A stretch of 64,000 nucleotides of DNA, from contig CM060732.1 of assembly GCA_030704615.1 (NCBI GenBank), positions 49,643,053 to 49,707,052 on the forward strand, read 5' to 3'. This stretch comes from Takakia lepidozioides. Lineage: Eukaryota; Streptophyta; Takakiopsida; Takakiales; Takakiaceae. Both the position numbers and the translations under genes were made by a program. Shown here piece by piece: positions 46,867 to 59,249 of the stretch. Numbering within the stretch: position 1 is the first letter of the stretch; each line of letters starts with the position of its first letter. Under the pieces are notes generated by a model. It ran no database searches. It was not told the origin of the DNA and saw nothing but the letters and a program-made list of their open reading frames with translations.

Positions 46867-49800
46867 ATGGTGGTAGCATCAGAGGAGAACAAGTTAGTGA
46901 ACACCCTGCAGGCAGATGATGCTGTCCTAATCAGGGTAAGTGGGGGAGAGTCTAAACGTCTAAACCCTCCCTTGCTCCCTCCTCACCTCTCTCGAACTTT
47001 AGATCTTTGGGCTTCCATGGAATTTATTCTCATGTTTCACATGGTGCTTTCCCCAGAAACTTCATTAAGATTCCCATCCAAGTGTACTACATAGTCTCGT
47101 CAACAATCATAAGGCCAGCAGAGTAAAAAACTTAACCCAAATGTTCTCTAGGGCTTGTGCATAATTGGCTACAATTCAGTTACAGGGAAATGAAGTATTC
47201 TTTTAAGGGCAGTAATAGACCACAGCATAGAAAGCATGATGAGCATTACCACACGGCTACCTTAGCATTTTCTCTCAACAGAGATGTGATATAGGTGGTG
47301 ACTTTGGCTGCATTTCCACTCATACTTTTTAAGGATCAGAGAACCTCAAATAGGACACAGATAGGAAGGGAGGTAGGGCACCAGGAACCATGTGGGGTCC
47401 CCTAGCTGAACAGCTGAAAGTTGGTTGTGGAAACAGCTTTGCGGGACATATGCGAGTACAATGACATCAGTGAGGAGCAGCTGGTGTTGGTGCCTGAGAG
47501 CATCACTTCAATCGAAATGTTTCTCTATAATTTTCCACACATTTGCTGCATGTCCTTCTTCCCAAATCTTGTGTCGCTTTCGCTCATCCAGCAGAACCTC
47601 GTTTCCATTGAGGGCCTCCACTGCTGCCCAAACCTTGAGCTGCTTCGCCTCAGTGAGAACAGTATTCAAAGGTACTGTAAAGGATGGTTGCTTACCATCT
47701 AGCCCAAATCTGCTGGGTCTGTTTGCATCTGTCTCTGTGTGTCTCCATGTTAGAGGGTATGGCAAGACAATGCCAAAAACTGGGAAACACCTCTATCACA
47801 TCATAAAAAGCTGTAATAAGAAAGCTGGAAGGCCAGAATTAACTGCATATTGAAACTCATGCTGTGACAATAGTGGGCATATTTTGCTCTCCTCCCATCC
47901 CCTCTCCCCCTTTCTCTGTTTGCGGACGTTATAAAGCACCATTTCATTTCATTTCTGCTTGTGAAGTTGCTTTTGGGCTGCTTGTCAAGGGCCCCTCCCT
48001 CTTTCTTGTTTCTTGCTTTCTCTCATCTCACAAGCTCTTTGAGCTTTCTGCAGACATTATAGAGTACCATTTCATTTCTGCTCATGTCTATAGCCACAAG
48101 CCACGTTAACTGAAGTCTAATGAGTCTTGGAAGCAAGACAAGTAGCTGAAGAGTTTTGAAGTCCGGGAAAAGTTCCAACTAAGTGGGTTGATTGTTAAGT
48201 CAGCTGGGAAAATGGACACCCACATGGCTAATGTCTTGGCATGGCGGAGGGAAATTTCCGACCAACTGTTTGAGTTCTCCTCTGAACGAGAGGCCCTTTC
48301 TGAAAGCATCTAGAAGGCTGTTACTGCTCACACTTCCAGAGGCTCACAGCTCGCCCATCTAGGGTCTGAATGTTCGGTGGATCACAGCTAGCACCATTGT
48401 ACATGTCTATCTCTCTCTCTGTCTCTGTCTCTCACAACAAGGCTACAACAAACAAGTCTTATGAGCACATTCTCTCTCTCTCACCTCTCTCTGTCATTTC
48501 TTTCTGTGGCCTCCTATAGGTTTTTCCTTTCTCTTCTTCGTTGGTTGAATTGTGGCTTTATAATTGTCACTTGTGACTGGTTGTTGGGGGCCCCACTTTC
48601 TGGGGCTTTTCCGTTGTCCCATAAGCTCTCTGAGTGACCTATGGATGTTGTAAAGTTGCATCCTCCCTTGAGTTTCTCTTCTCTACCTATGACCCTCTCT
48701 CCTAAGTAGATCTTTGGTTTTTGTGTCTAGGATATGTTAATATATGCATCTCTCTGTGTTGCCCATGGACCCTCTGGGCCCTCCTGTGGATGTAATAGTT
48801 TTCTTTCTTTCTCGCGGACGTTAAAAAGATAAGAATGCAGATGTCGTAAAGCACCATTTCATTTCATTTCTCTCCCTCTTTTCTGAGGGCATTGGGGAGG
48901 TTCAGGGTGGGCTCCCACTGATAGGTGGGAAAACCTGCAACGTGAGGACCACCTATGCCCCACTTGTTCTGGGAACAACAGGGAAATGAAAAGTGAGAAC
49001 ATTTCTTCTTTCATCGCCCTTTCTACTATGAGATCCGTAGGAGATCAATTCTTGTTTCTTTGTTTCTCTTGTCCGATAAGCTCTTTGAGCTTTCCATGGA
49101 CCTTATGACGTACCATGTCATTTCATTTCACTCTCCACAGTGTCAGTCAGTACTGTCCAGGTGAAGTACTGCCAGAATTATCCTAATTGAAATTCAGCAC
49201 CGTTTAACAAAGACTGAAATCTTATTGGAATTTCCTCAATGTGATTAAAGGCCTTGCCATCATAAGTTGATTTCATTCTGGGAAGACGCTTGCTTGTGCA
49301 GAATTGAGGGGTTGGGCAACTGCTTGAAGCTGAAGGAGCTCTTCTTGCAAAGCAACCGCATCACACGCATCAGCAATATATCACACCTCTTAAGTCTTGA
49401 AGTATTGTGGTTGTCCAACAATGAGATACGGTGTGTGGAAGGCCTTGACAACCTCCCACTTAAAGAGCTGAGCTTGGCCAAAAATCCCATCAGCCAACTT
49501 GGCGAGATTCTGAACATGAAAGCCCTGGAGTTTTTGAATGTATCTGCCACTGATATTGGCTCCTTCAAGGTAGCGGCATGAAAAACATCTTCATTATTGT
49601 AGATGTATGTCTTGAATGTTCACCATCACACAGGAAATTCCAAGTGAATGTGGGAAGTCTCACTGTACTCTTGTGAGTGTGCATATGATTTTGCAGGAGG
49701 GTGCAATAAGTTTTCCTTGACTGCTTTGCAACTTTGCTGTGCTTATGAGGATCCCAGCAAGATTTGAGGCATGGAAGGTGTCTAAGGGCTCACGAAAGCT

Positions 49801-52800
49801 TTGCCTGACTGGCAGGTGCCCTTACATATAGACCCAGGCGGTAAACTGATGTCCTTCATTCATTAATTCAACCTTTGAACTGAATCTGCTAGGATGGGAA
49901 GAACATCTATAAAGAGAACCGCACTTCCCATCTTAGTAGCTGGAGGAGGTAAGGGGAATAAGCTGTTAAAAAGCTTATTGACATTCCCAGAACATCCAAC
50001 ATTTTGACCAACAAACTGATTTTGTGACATAAGTGGGTGGAGCTGCAGGAGATTGGCAACCTGACGCGATTGAAGAATTTGAAAGACCTCCGTTTCTCTG
50101 ACCCACAATGGGGGGATAGTCCTCTCGCCTTGCTTCACAACTACCAGGTATGTGTGTAAACTGATCTAGTGTTTGCATCTCAGACCCTTGACCTGTGGAA
50201 AGGCTCTCTCATGTTTGACAGTAACTGTGCATTGGCTCAGACTTGGGATTAATAGTTCTAGCCAGAATGTCGCTATCATTTACACTGATTTCTAGGCTGA
50301 TTATATGGTATCCAAATGGGGAGTACTGAGCTGAGTCCAACCTGCTTACAAGTGTGCTTCATGACTCCTTACCAACCTAATACTGCTGAGAACAGGTGCA
50401 TCAACTTTGCCAAATTGATCCATCATCAGCAGATGCCTTTCGTGTAATTTTGCTTGCAAAGCTGAAATATATGGCATGTTGGAAAATCTGCTAGTAATTT
50501 GCCTTGAAATAGCACACTTTGGTTTGAAGACTTCATTCACTGAGATTGTGGAGGGCCTGCAGACCTACATTCTGTTCCGCCTCCGACACTTGCAATCACT
50601 GGACACAGTGGACTTGACTGAGGAGGGAAAACAGGCAGCCAAGGCCATGTACACAAGGAAGAGGGTTCACTACAATATGTGCATCAAATCACTGCAGCAG
50701 AGCCGAATTAATGGCAGCAACGTTGCGTTTAAAGTAGAATCCCGGCGGATAAAAATCTTGCAAAAGTGAGCTCGATTCTCTTTCACAGACTTTTTAATAT
50801 CTTTTCTTGCTCCCAAAATGATTCAGCCTGTTCCTTTAACTTCAATAACAGAACTCATAAACATTCTGAACTCTGAAAGAATATCGTCTTTCCCACAGAA
50901 ATGGTGCCTCATGAAACTTCACAATAGGTTTCTGATGAAATGTTAAGATCCAAACACACACCGAGTAATCAGCTGTAGTGCTTACCAATATGCACAAACA
51001 TACCGTGAGGTTTGAGGCAGCATCCAGTCCCTAGAATCATCCTTTTCATTTAAGTGTGTTTTTTTCTTTTATTGCAGAATGCTTGCCAAGTTGATCAAGA
51101 CCCACAAGGATCTCGAGAAAGAGATCAGTGATGCATCAGAGATGGAGGGACCTGGGCAGGGCGACCCGGGGGCTACAATAATGGTGGCTAATCCTGGTGA
51201 GTCTGAGGAGTGGTTGATTCAGGTGAAGGGCAAGGTGACCATAGTGGACCAACAAATCTTGTGTTTGATGAAACGCCTGGACTTTCTACGCACTGACATG
51301 CAGTTGGGTAAGGCCAAAGAGCAGGCTGCCATTGACTTGACTATCCACTGGCTTATGGTTGAGCTTGACACAGGTTTGTGATCACTCTCTTCCCCTCCTT
51401 GCCCTTCGTATTGTGCCAATGGTCTGTGAAATCTGCCCCTCTGGATTTCATCGAGGTATTCTTACCACCACCTATAGAAAGAGAAGAAATGAAATGATAT
51501 GGTACTGTATAAAAAGAAATGAAATGAAATGGTGCTTTATAACGCCGCGGAAAGCTCATAAAAAGAGAAAGAGAAGAAAAAGAAAAATTGAATACATCCA
51601 CAGAGAGCGCTGTACCTTATACAAAAAATTGGCAATGGCTTCAGAAGCAGAAAGGCAACAAAGTGCATGTTGAGTATCTGCTCTGTGGCGAGACGCTACA
51701 AGCAGCTGATGAGCTCCAATGGATCATTGAAGAGGGGTTTCCTTTCTCACCTGACTATCTTCCAAACGGATACCAAGGGCCTGTTCTTCTTTCCAATTCT
51801 GTTGGCCTTGCTGACAGGTGCCGGATGCAGGTATGTCCCAGTAACTGGGCTCATTTCTGTCTCTGTATTGATGGCAGAGGGCGACATTGGCGGTGTTCAA
51901 ATCAAAATTAGTTTGTCTAGAATGATAATGTTGTGCTAAAACTGAACATGTAGTCCACCCTGGGGTCTGATTGTTATCATCTGTGCACGAGCATCACAGC
52001 CATTCGTTTTTATTCTGATTTGAGACTCATAATAGAGTTTCTTGTAGTTCTACTTTGTCCTTGGGCTCTCTGGCCCCACAATGTAATAAATTTCTCTTTC
52101 CTTCTTTCGTCTTCTTCTGCCTCTTTTGTTAGTGGACATAAATATCCTCCTCGTCTTTGAGAGAGGACTTACAGCTGAGGTGCTGAATCTCTTAGCAGCT
52201 TACCTGCATGAAGCACTCCGTCTCCAGCAATGTTTACACTCTCGATAGCTGTACTGTGGGCCTCCTGTCGACATAATAAATATTCGTTAGGCTAGCAATA
52301 AAATGTTGCACAATGGTAACAAGCTGAAGCTTCTTCAGAGTCTTTGATGCACATATGGACTTGAGGACTCCCTGAAGGGCAAGAGCTTTCTTTAGTGAAT
52401 CTGTGAGGCTAGAGGAACATTGTTTGAACAGCTAAGTTCCCCTACTGCTTCATGGAGTCCACCTTCAAAAGGAGGAGTTCCCTCTTGTGTCAAGCCTTCC
52501 ACGATGGTAGTGTGCCCCCCTTTGCTCCCCTCCACCTTCCGCACTTCTCTGTCCAGCCTGTGTGCGTGGTTGAGACATATCGCAAAGTCTAATGAGTAAA
52601 TTCCCTAGCTAGTAGATTTCTGAATGCAATTTGCTAAACAGGCCATTGCAGAGCAGTCACAAAAGACCACATGGAGAGGAAGAGCAACAGGGTGGCTATT
52701 AGTGGTTAAGACCTCTCTGGGAAATTCAGTGCGGGACCATAGCCATGATTTTACAAGGAACCCTCGTGTCCCATTTTCAAAGACTGGAAAGACATATGAA

Positions 52801-55800
52801 ACTGGTGAGACCCCGACACCCAATCTCATGGCTGAAGGAGCATTTGCTAATCCTAAAAATCAAATGAGAGGTGAATCGCACCAACCACTGTGTACATTTA
52901 GGGGAGTCAATGCTAGAGGGTTTTTTACAATAGCAGCAGGTCCATTCTGTCTACGACAGCCACTGAGTGGACCCAAAAAGGTGCTATTCACAGGTCCACT
53001 ATAACGTCCCTCTCAAATCTTCCACCCAATTCTTGAGTGGCTTCCACTGCATACATCCATTGTAGATGCTGATGGTATGTGAAGCAAGGACATATGCTCT
53101 CAGTATGGGATGTGCAGCACGGGTGACCCTATTAGATGGTTCACCAAGCTGGCACCCATCCATGTCTTGAAGGTTTTCAAACTGGGCAAGTTATGCAAGC
53201 TGATTCTATCACAAGTGTGCTGGCAATGCTGACAGTTAGTGTGTGTCTTGAGGTTGGGTTTGAGGCGGAGATGCTGGGCTCTACCCAACTTATGAAATCA
53301 TGCTCTATTGTGCCTCATTGCAGCTGATGGAGATCTGATAGTTGCAGAAAAGAAGTCATCTTACCCGACTGCAGATTCAGTCTACAGATCACACCCACTG
53401 GACCCAGCGCAGCGCTGGTGGTCGGTGTTTGATGTCTCCCTTGTTGTTCCTGAGTATCTTGTTGAGTTTGAATACAAGTTTAAGAGCACCAATCCAGGGG
53501 GTGGAGAACTTACCCTCCCCTCGCAGAAGGGAGCTAAAATCTCCAAGGTCAAGCCTTTCTCTACTGGAGCAGTGGAGAATTTTGCTGTCAGCAAACATGG
53601 CTTGAATGGAGGTTGGCTTCCACTATCTGACCCTGAGGCCTTCTCTTTTCCGAGCCTCGAATCCCAGATCCCTGACTCTTGTATCATAGAAGCTTGCAGC
53701 CCAATACGGCCCCTTTGCCAGCCAGGAAACCACACTACCCTCTCCAATCAATTTCTCATGAGGAGAAACGGATTTATGGACCTCTATCATGTATCCTGCT
53801 ATTGTTTAAAACACAATCCTTTCAAGTATGCCACTTGTCAGAATGTTCCACTGACATCTGACTAAATGCATATCTGAATTCTGATGAAGTAGCACTGGCT
53901 GTGTGCAGGTCCTGGATGGGAAGAATGTGGAAGGCGGTGAGCTGGCAGAGACACGGGGCAAGTACACAGGTCGCCTTACTCGTGAAGTGCTTCAAGAGTG
54001 TTTAGGCCACAATCAGTTCAGCACTCTCAAGGTGCATTACCTTTATACTAATGTCGGTTTAACATGCGACCCATCTTGACTTTTATTTCTATGCTGCTAC
54101 CCCTCCTCATCCTTGGGTCATGCCAACGTGACTATGTAGCAGGGAAATTCTCATAGGCATCTGTGTACAGGTGCTAGATTTGTAAGAGCAGAGGATCCGG
54201 CATTGTGGGGAGGTTTTTGAGAGTGTGGAGCTGCAGGGTTTGATGGAGCTCAATCTCAATGACAACTTGCTGTGTTCTGCTCAATCCCTGAGGTCTCTTC
54301 CTGGACCAGGATGCTTTGAGCATTTTGAATAATTGAATGTCTGCTTAGCTCATATCATCAATTCAGAGCCTCCTGTTGTCTCTAATCAATTAGCAGCATG
54401 CCTTTGGAGTTGTTTAGTATGTAACTCAATTTGGCAAGTCCTTGCTATTTGCCATACCAGAGGCACACTTGCCTCATAGATGGGTACTATTAGTTGCAGC
54501 TTCATGGAGCTCTCTCTAATTAATGTGTCTTTATTTCTGTATCTTTTCTCTCTGAAATCTCTTTTTCTTCCCCTGTCCTTGAGGCCCCCTGTAGATGTTT
54601 TACGATTTCTTTGTAGATTCATCTTCAACCAGCAGGAAATTGAGATTGTGAAATCATACCGGTACCTAGGTCTGGTTATCCACTCCCCCAAGTTTCACTT
54701 TGCAGCCACAGCCTTGGACAGATTGGCTAAAGGTAAGGCGGCCTCCGTCCGCCTTCAGGCCAAATGTAAGCAAATACATCTGCGGCATCCCCCGACCAAA
54801 AAGTGGCTGTTTGACACTGTCGTCAGCCCTGCTACCATCTATGGTTGTGAGTTCTGGGCACCTGGTGTCCCTGTCTCCTGGTGGGAAAAGAATTTGGAAC
54901 CATTACAGTCATCTTTTCTCCAAGCAATGCTTGGCGCCAGGAGCACAACTCCATCTCAGATCCTAGGTGCAGAGTTCGCATGTGTACCATTGCAATCCGA
55001 GGCCCTCTTCAGGCTTACAATCTTTCTCCATAGATTGCAGGCCCTTCCACCCAAAGGGCTAGTGGCAAGGGCCCTCACAACATCTATGAGGCTCAAAGCT
55101 GCAGGTTTCAGGAACTCCTGGTATGCTCGAGTGGACAGTTTATTTCAACGTAACGGACTTTCTACTGCTTTCCTATTACCAATGAACCCAGATGAGGTGG
55201 ACATCACATCCAGACATGACCGCAACAGACTCATTCGGAGAGAGCTTATGGAATTACATGTCAAGAGAACTTGGATGCTACCCAATCTCACAACAAAGCT
55301 CCACTTCTATCGAGAGACATTCTTGGTGCTCCGCGATGATAGAATCTTGAGACCAAATTACCTTTCAGCACCCTTATCTCCTTCCCTCTTGAGGGCATTG
55401 AGGCAGTTCAGGGTGGGTTCCCACAACCTACGGATAGAGACTGGCAGATGGGAAAACCTGCAACAGGAGGAGCGCCTATGTCCAGCTTGCATAGGGCACA
55501 GCAAGGAAATTGAAACTGAAGAACACTTCTTCTTCTACTGCCCTCTATTGTGCATGAGCACTATTGTGATATCAAGTTTAGTGACATAGACACCAGGTGG
55601 GCTGAATCTGCACAAAGTCTGGCTCCAGGAGGGTTAGTATCCTATGTGGGCGATGGCCATCATGGCCAATTTTGCAGGGAAGGGTCAAGAGGACATTCTG
55701 TCCATCCAAACCGGACCCAAGGTCTATGTCCATGAATGCATGAAGTCTAAAGCAAGTGAGACCTAGCACTGTTTTCTCTTTTTTTATGTTCTACCCTTTC

Positions 55801-58800
55801 CCATGGTTCTCTGTGGATGTGATAAAGTTTCTTCATAAAGCTCTTTGGGCTTTCCGTGGATGGAGTGCCGTTGTATCATGTTTGCTGGAGTTGTTTCTTC
55901 TTGTTCTACTTGGTCCCCAGGGCCCTTGGGGCCCCTGTTTACATTACATGGTAAATTTTCTTTCGTGGACATTATTAAGTACCATTTCATTTCATGTCAT
56001 TTCATTTCTGTCCCTGTGTTCCGCTCAAATTGGGCACGGGGTCAATGGCCACAAGGCTACGGCAAACAACGTCTTATGAGTACATTCTCTTTTGGACAAA
56101 TTATTTCTTCTCATCCCTGTCCCACAAGCAATATTGCAAGAATTGCTCAAATACACAACCTTCGTACAGGTTCTTGACATGTCTTGGGGTGTTGCGGATT
56201 CAAAACAACACTTTTGAGAATGGGCCATTGATTGCTTCTTCCTGTTCAGCACCTGCAACTCCACTTCCCTATCCCCTGACTGAGGAAAGAAGGCAGGGAA
56301 GGACCATAAACCCTGTGGCAAGCACATCAGATGCTGGACCAGACTCTCTCGAGGTTTGTCTTCTGGAACTGATTCCAATGTAGATTTACCATGTGTTGTA
56401 CAAATGTCCTGCACACGTAATTAGATCAATGGTCACATAGAATGCATATGTTTGTGCTTGAATACTCAGCACCGTTTTGCAACTAATGTGCTTGGAACTG
56501 AGCTCTTTAGTGGGTTCTTACACCTGTGGTTCCCCCTGGTATTGTGAAAAGCTTACCTGAGTGGAGAATAGGGGCTTGATGTACATCAATTGCAGGTTCT
56601 GCAGCTGGGAGGGAACAGTATATCTAGCATCGTCTCCTTGCACCTTTCTTTATTCTCCAAACTCAAGTATCTCTCTCTTCAGGACAACAAAATCACCAAG
56701 GCAAGTTTTGAGCTGACTCAAAAGTGCTGGTCATGCATCATTTGTTGCAACATTTATGTCTTTTTCTTGCTGTTCCTCATGAATCAATGTTAGTTGTGCA
56801 GAGGTACTAGACAACAAGATAACAAGTGGGGAAAATTAGACTTCCACTTTGCTTGCCTGAGTGGTCTGATGTGCTAGAAGCTCTCCACTAAGTATGACTC
56901 GTTAGAAAAGAAAGCTTGCATTGTTGAGGAGACTATCATAATCCACACTCGTAAAATCAAGATTGTTTAATACGGTCATTTTCCGTAGGCTAAAAGTGAG
57001 AAGGGTTTACTGGTTCCCATGCAGCAGTGGCAAAAGTTATAATTGACCGCCTTACAGCTGCACAGAAATCGAGCTCATTAACACTACCATCTCACAAATC
57101 TTCCCAGCAGCCTTTCACCACCTTCTGGATAATCCTCTACTGAACAGGAACGCTTTGGATGATATGACCAGAAGGTGTTGCATTTGTTCACATAAATCCT
57201 TCCACAGAGTTTGACCATGCAATGATGAGTCAATCCTTGTCCAATCGTTATTTTCAATGTGGCTTGGATTGGGGCAACCCACTTGTTGGATGTCTAATTA
57301 CAACTTGTTTGTCAAGTGGTTTTATGTGCACATGCAGGTAGACGGCTTGGAAGGGCTTTGCTGTCTTGAGCAGCTGTTTTTGAATCACAACAGTATCAAA
57401 GAGCTAGAGCTCCTCTCCTTAACAGGTCTCAATAACTTGCGGTTGCTGCACATGCCTGATAATGGCCTGAAAACACTGACCCATTTAGGGGTTCTATCTG
57501 CACTGGAGAGTCTGGACCTCACTTCTAACCACCTCACTCCAAACCGACTCGGCGGCCTTTCTAGCATTGATAATTTGTCTGTACTTCCGCGATTGATGAA
57601 GCTCTGGTTGACCAACAATCCGGTGCTTCCCTTTCATCCATCCTTTCTCTTATCTCCTGACAGTCTCTTGAGACCTAATGAATACTCTTCCTGAGATGGT
57701 TGATGAGAGTTATAACTACTGTTGCAAGTGATCTAGAAAAGTATGGCTGAGCCAGATTACTTCCTACAACCAAGACTGATACTGGCCAATCTCTTCATGG
57801 GGTGGAATACAGATGAGCAGGCAGAACCAGTATCGCATTGCAGTGATCAGCAGGCTTGAGCATCTTCAGCAACTGGATGGTCGGGATGTCACTGAGGTTT
57901 GTCAGTTCTATCACCGAGTACTTGAGGGGTCAAAAGGTGGAAGGTACCGTGCTGCATGCTTGTTGATAGATCTTGCTTTTCGAGATATATTACCATTCCA
58001 CATGTTAATAATGGCAATTCCTACAGCCCATAACCACCCACCCAATCCTCGTGTGTCCTTAAAGTGAGGTTGGATGGGTTTACAATCACTAGACAGCAGG
58101 CTGCTGATACAGCTCTGCTAATGTAGCTCTGAGCTATTACAAGATCACGCACTCATCTGAGTAGTCCTGTGGGAAGAGCCAAGCCCAGCAGACGACTCAA
58201 ATAGGACCACAGATTTCGGCGTGTCTCTCCAATAGAGTGCATTGGGAGTATTTTTGAGCTTTCAAAGAGCATCAGACGTTCAGAACCTACATTCATTACT
58301 ATGCTGAGAAATGTTGACTATCTTGTACCTCACCCCATGAACCAAACATATGGGGTTCTTTTCCCAGTGGAAAAGGGAGAAAGGAAATGAAAGGAAGTTA
58401 ATAGTTCAGCAATTGACAGAGCGTATTGCCCACAGCCCATCGATGGGCCAGTAGACAGATGTGCATTTACTTGAAGCAGAACCCAGGGAGAGAAAGTGAA
58501 CAACAAAAACACATTTTTACATCTACAGGAAGCCTGAAGACCTCAAAACTTTCTAAAACCCCAGGAAGCAATGAAACCATAAACACTGAACGAAGAGGAG
58601 AGCGTGAGAGATGGCATGCATCCCACAAGGATCTAAGATGTGACATTGGCTGTCTCCTAAAGAAAATGAATAGTCAATGTACGAACATAAGAGAATCCTG
58701 TGCTAAATCTACGCTGTACTTGAGTTGCAGGACGAGCGAGTAGAAGCAGAGGCATATTTGGTGGGGGGGAAGGAACCCACCACAGTGGTTTTGGATCCCA

Positions 58801-59249
58801 ACAGTCTTCTTGACAACTGTCCCAATCCCTTGATGGTGGGGGGACATGTCAAAATCCCCCTCAAGGTTACCTCTTTGAATTTTGATGCACTATGCAGCTC
58901 CCAACCTTCAGCTAACTTGCAGAGCAACGGGACAAGAGGCATCCATAGCCACAGCCACGGGGGTCAGGCAAGTTCACACTCTCATGGCAGTGGTCAGGTG
59001 TCTTTTCAAGCCAGGCATTGTGATCTATCGGATTCCAAGCTCACGCCCATCAGTAACACTGTGTACCACTGCACAGAGGTCGGGCCGCTTTTCCAAAAGA
59101 AGAATTGCAAGGGGGGAAACAAGGTGTTTGTGGTGCCATTCCAAACCTTCTTGAAAAACATCAGCCCTGTCAAAGAGCGAACTCATTTAGGTGTCTGTGA
59201 GACAGGCCAGAAGAAGACCTATTTCATGAAAAGCTACCTCTGTTCATGA
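46867..59249 (+). CDS. LRRC9: LRRC9-like leucine-rich-repeat protein (many exons, probably damaged)
   Basis: Fifteen exons are readable: 46867-46935, 47421-47671, 49302-49569, 50049-50147, 50563-50765, 51078-51373, about 51650-51829, 53324 to about 53670, 53909-54031, 54171-54292, 56170-56353, 56596-56700, 57338-57622, 57813-57896 and 58731 to the stop at 59249. They follow vertebrate LRRC9 in order: IEMFLYNFPH, RIEGLGNCLKLKELFLQSNR, DLRFSDPQWGDSPLALLHNY, VDLTEEGKQAAKAMYTRKRV, VVPEYLVEFEYKF, VLQLGGNSISSIVSLHLSLF, VDGLEGLCCLEQLFLNHNS and LEHLQQLDGRDVTEDERVEA. LRRC9 is linked to motile cilia; its role is poorly known. Problems: exon 54171 has an in-frame TAA at 54183-54185. Roughly 400 residues expected between 51.4-53.3 kb and 54.3-56.2 kb were not found. 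Junction phases around 51373/51650 do not fit. The intron after 56700 has a GC donor. It is perhaps a pseudogene. Confidence 0.78.
47900..48100 (+). repeat. LINE-tail repeats of the ATTTC family in LRRC9 intron 2
   Basis: Two copies of a second tail type: gcggacgttataaagcacca followed by tttcatttcatttc (about 47922-47957), and agctctttgagctttctgca then tatagagtaccatttcattt (about 48030-48078). They match the end of the LINE at 54.6-56.0 kb. Confidence 0.7.
48405..48490 (+). repeat. LINE-tail repeat (CTACGG family) with (CT)n
   Basis: A diverged copy, caaggctacaacaaacaagt then cttatgagcacattctctct, is flanked on both sides by (CT)n-rich sequence inside LRRC9 intron 2. Confidence 0.65.
48590..49135 (+). 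mobile_element. LINE 3' fragment(s), ATTTC-tail family
   Basis: Contains a tail at about 48601-48670 and another at 48808-48878. A coding scrap at about 48890-49020 ([14 protein letters not shown]-like) matches the zinc-binding end GRWENLQQEERLCPACIG of the LINE at 55.4 kb. A further tail at 49060-49132 follows (ataagctctttgagctttcc, ending tttcatttca). It is a set of nested or tandem 3' truncated insertions in LRRC9 intron 2. Confidence 0.72.
51483..51572 (-). repeat. LINE-tail repeat (ATTTC family), minus strand
   Basis: Reads gaaatgaaatgatatggtac, then gaaatgaaatgaaatggtgc and a ttataacgccgcggaaagct block on the plus strand, the reverse of the copies at 47.9 and 56.0 kb. It lies just where an LRRC9 exon between 51373 and 51650 would be expected. 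Confidence 0.7.
54570..56095 (+). mobile_element. LINE 3' part inserted in the LRRC9-like gene
   Basis: An open frame (to 55589) encodes the C-terminal region of a non-LTR reverse transcriptase: FNQQEIEIVKSYRYLGLVIH, TVVSPATIYGCEFWAPGVP and the closing zinc-binding segment GRWENLQQEERLCPACIGHS with EEHFFFYCPLL. It is followed by a tail (about 55780-56010) with the ttaagtaccatttcatttca block and then a CTACGG-family tail at 56021-56090. So both tail types sit end to end here. It has the same orientation as LRRC9 and fills the gap where LRRC9 repeats are missing. No polymerase active site is present, so it is 5'-truncated and dead. Confidence 0.86.

Noticed and set aside
52139-52260. Possible LRRC9 exon (NILLVFERGLTAEVLNLLAAY)
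   Set aside because: The peptide looks helical, but the acceptor is poor, no donor precedes the stop, and it does not match the expected LRRC9 block. Left out of the model.
52624-53004. 126-codon frame inside the LRRC9-like intron
   Set aside because: No domain, no splice-linked continuation and composition like its surroundings; treated as chance.
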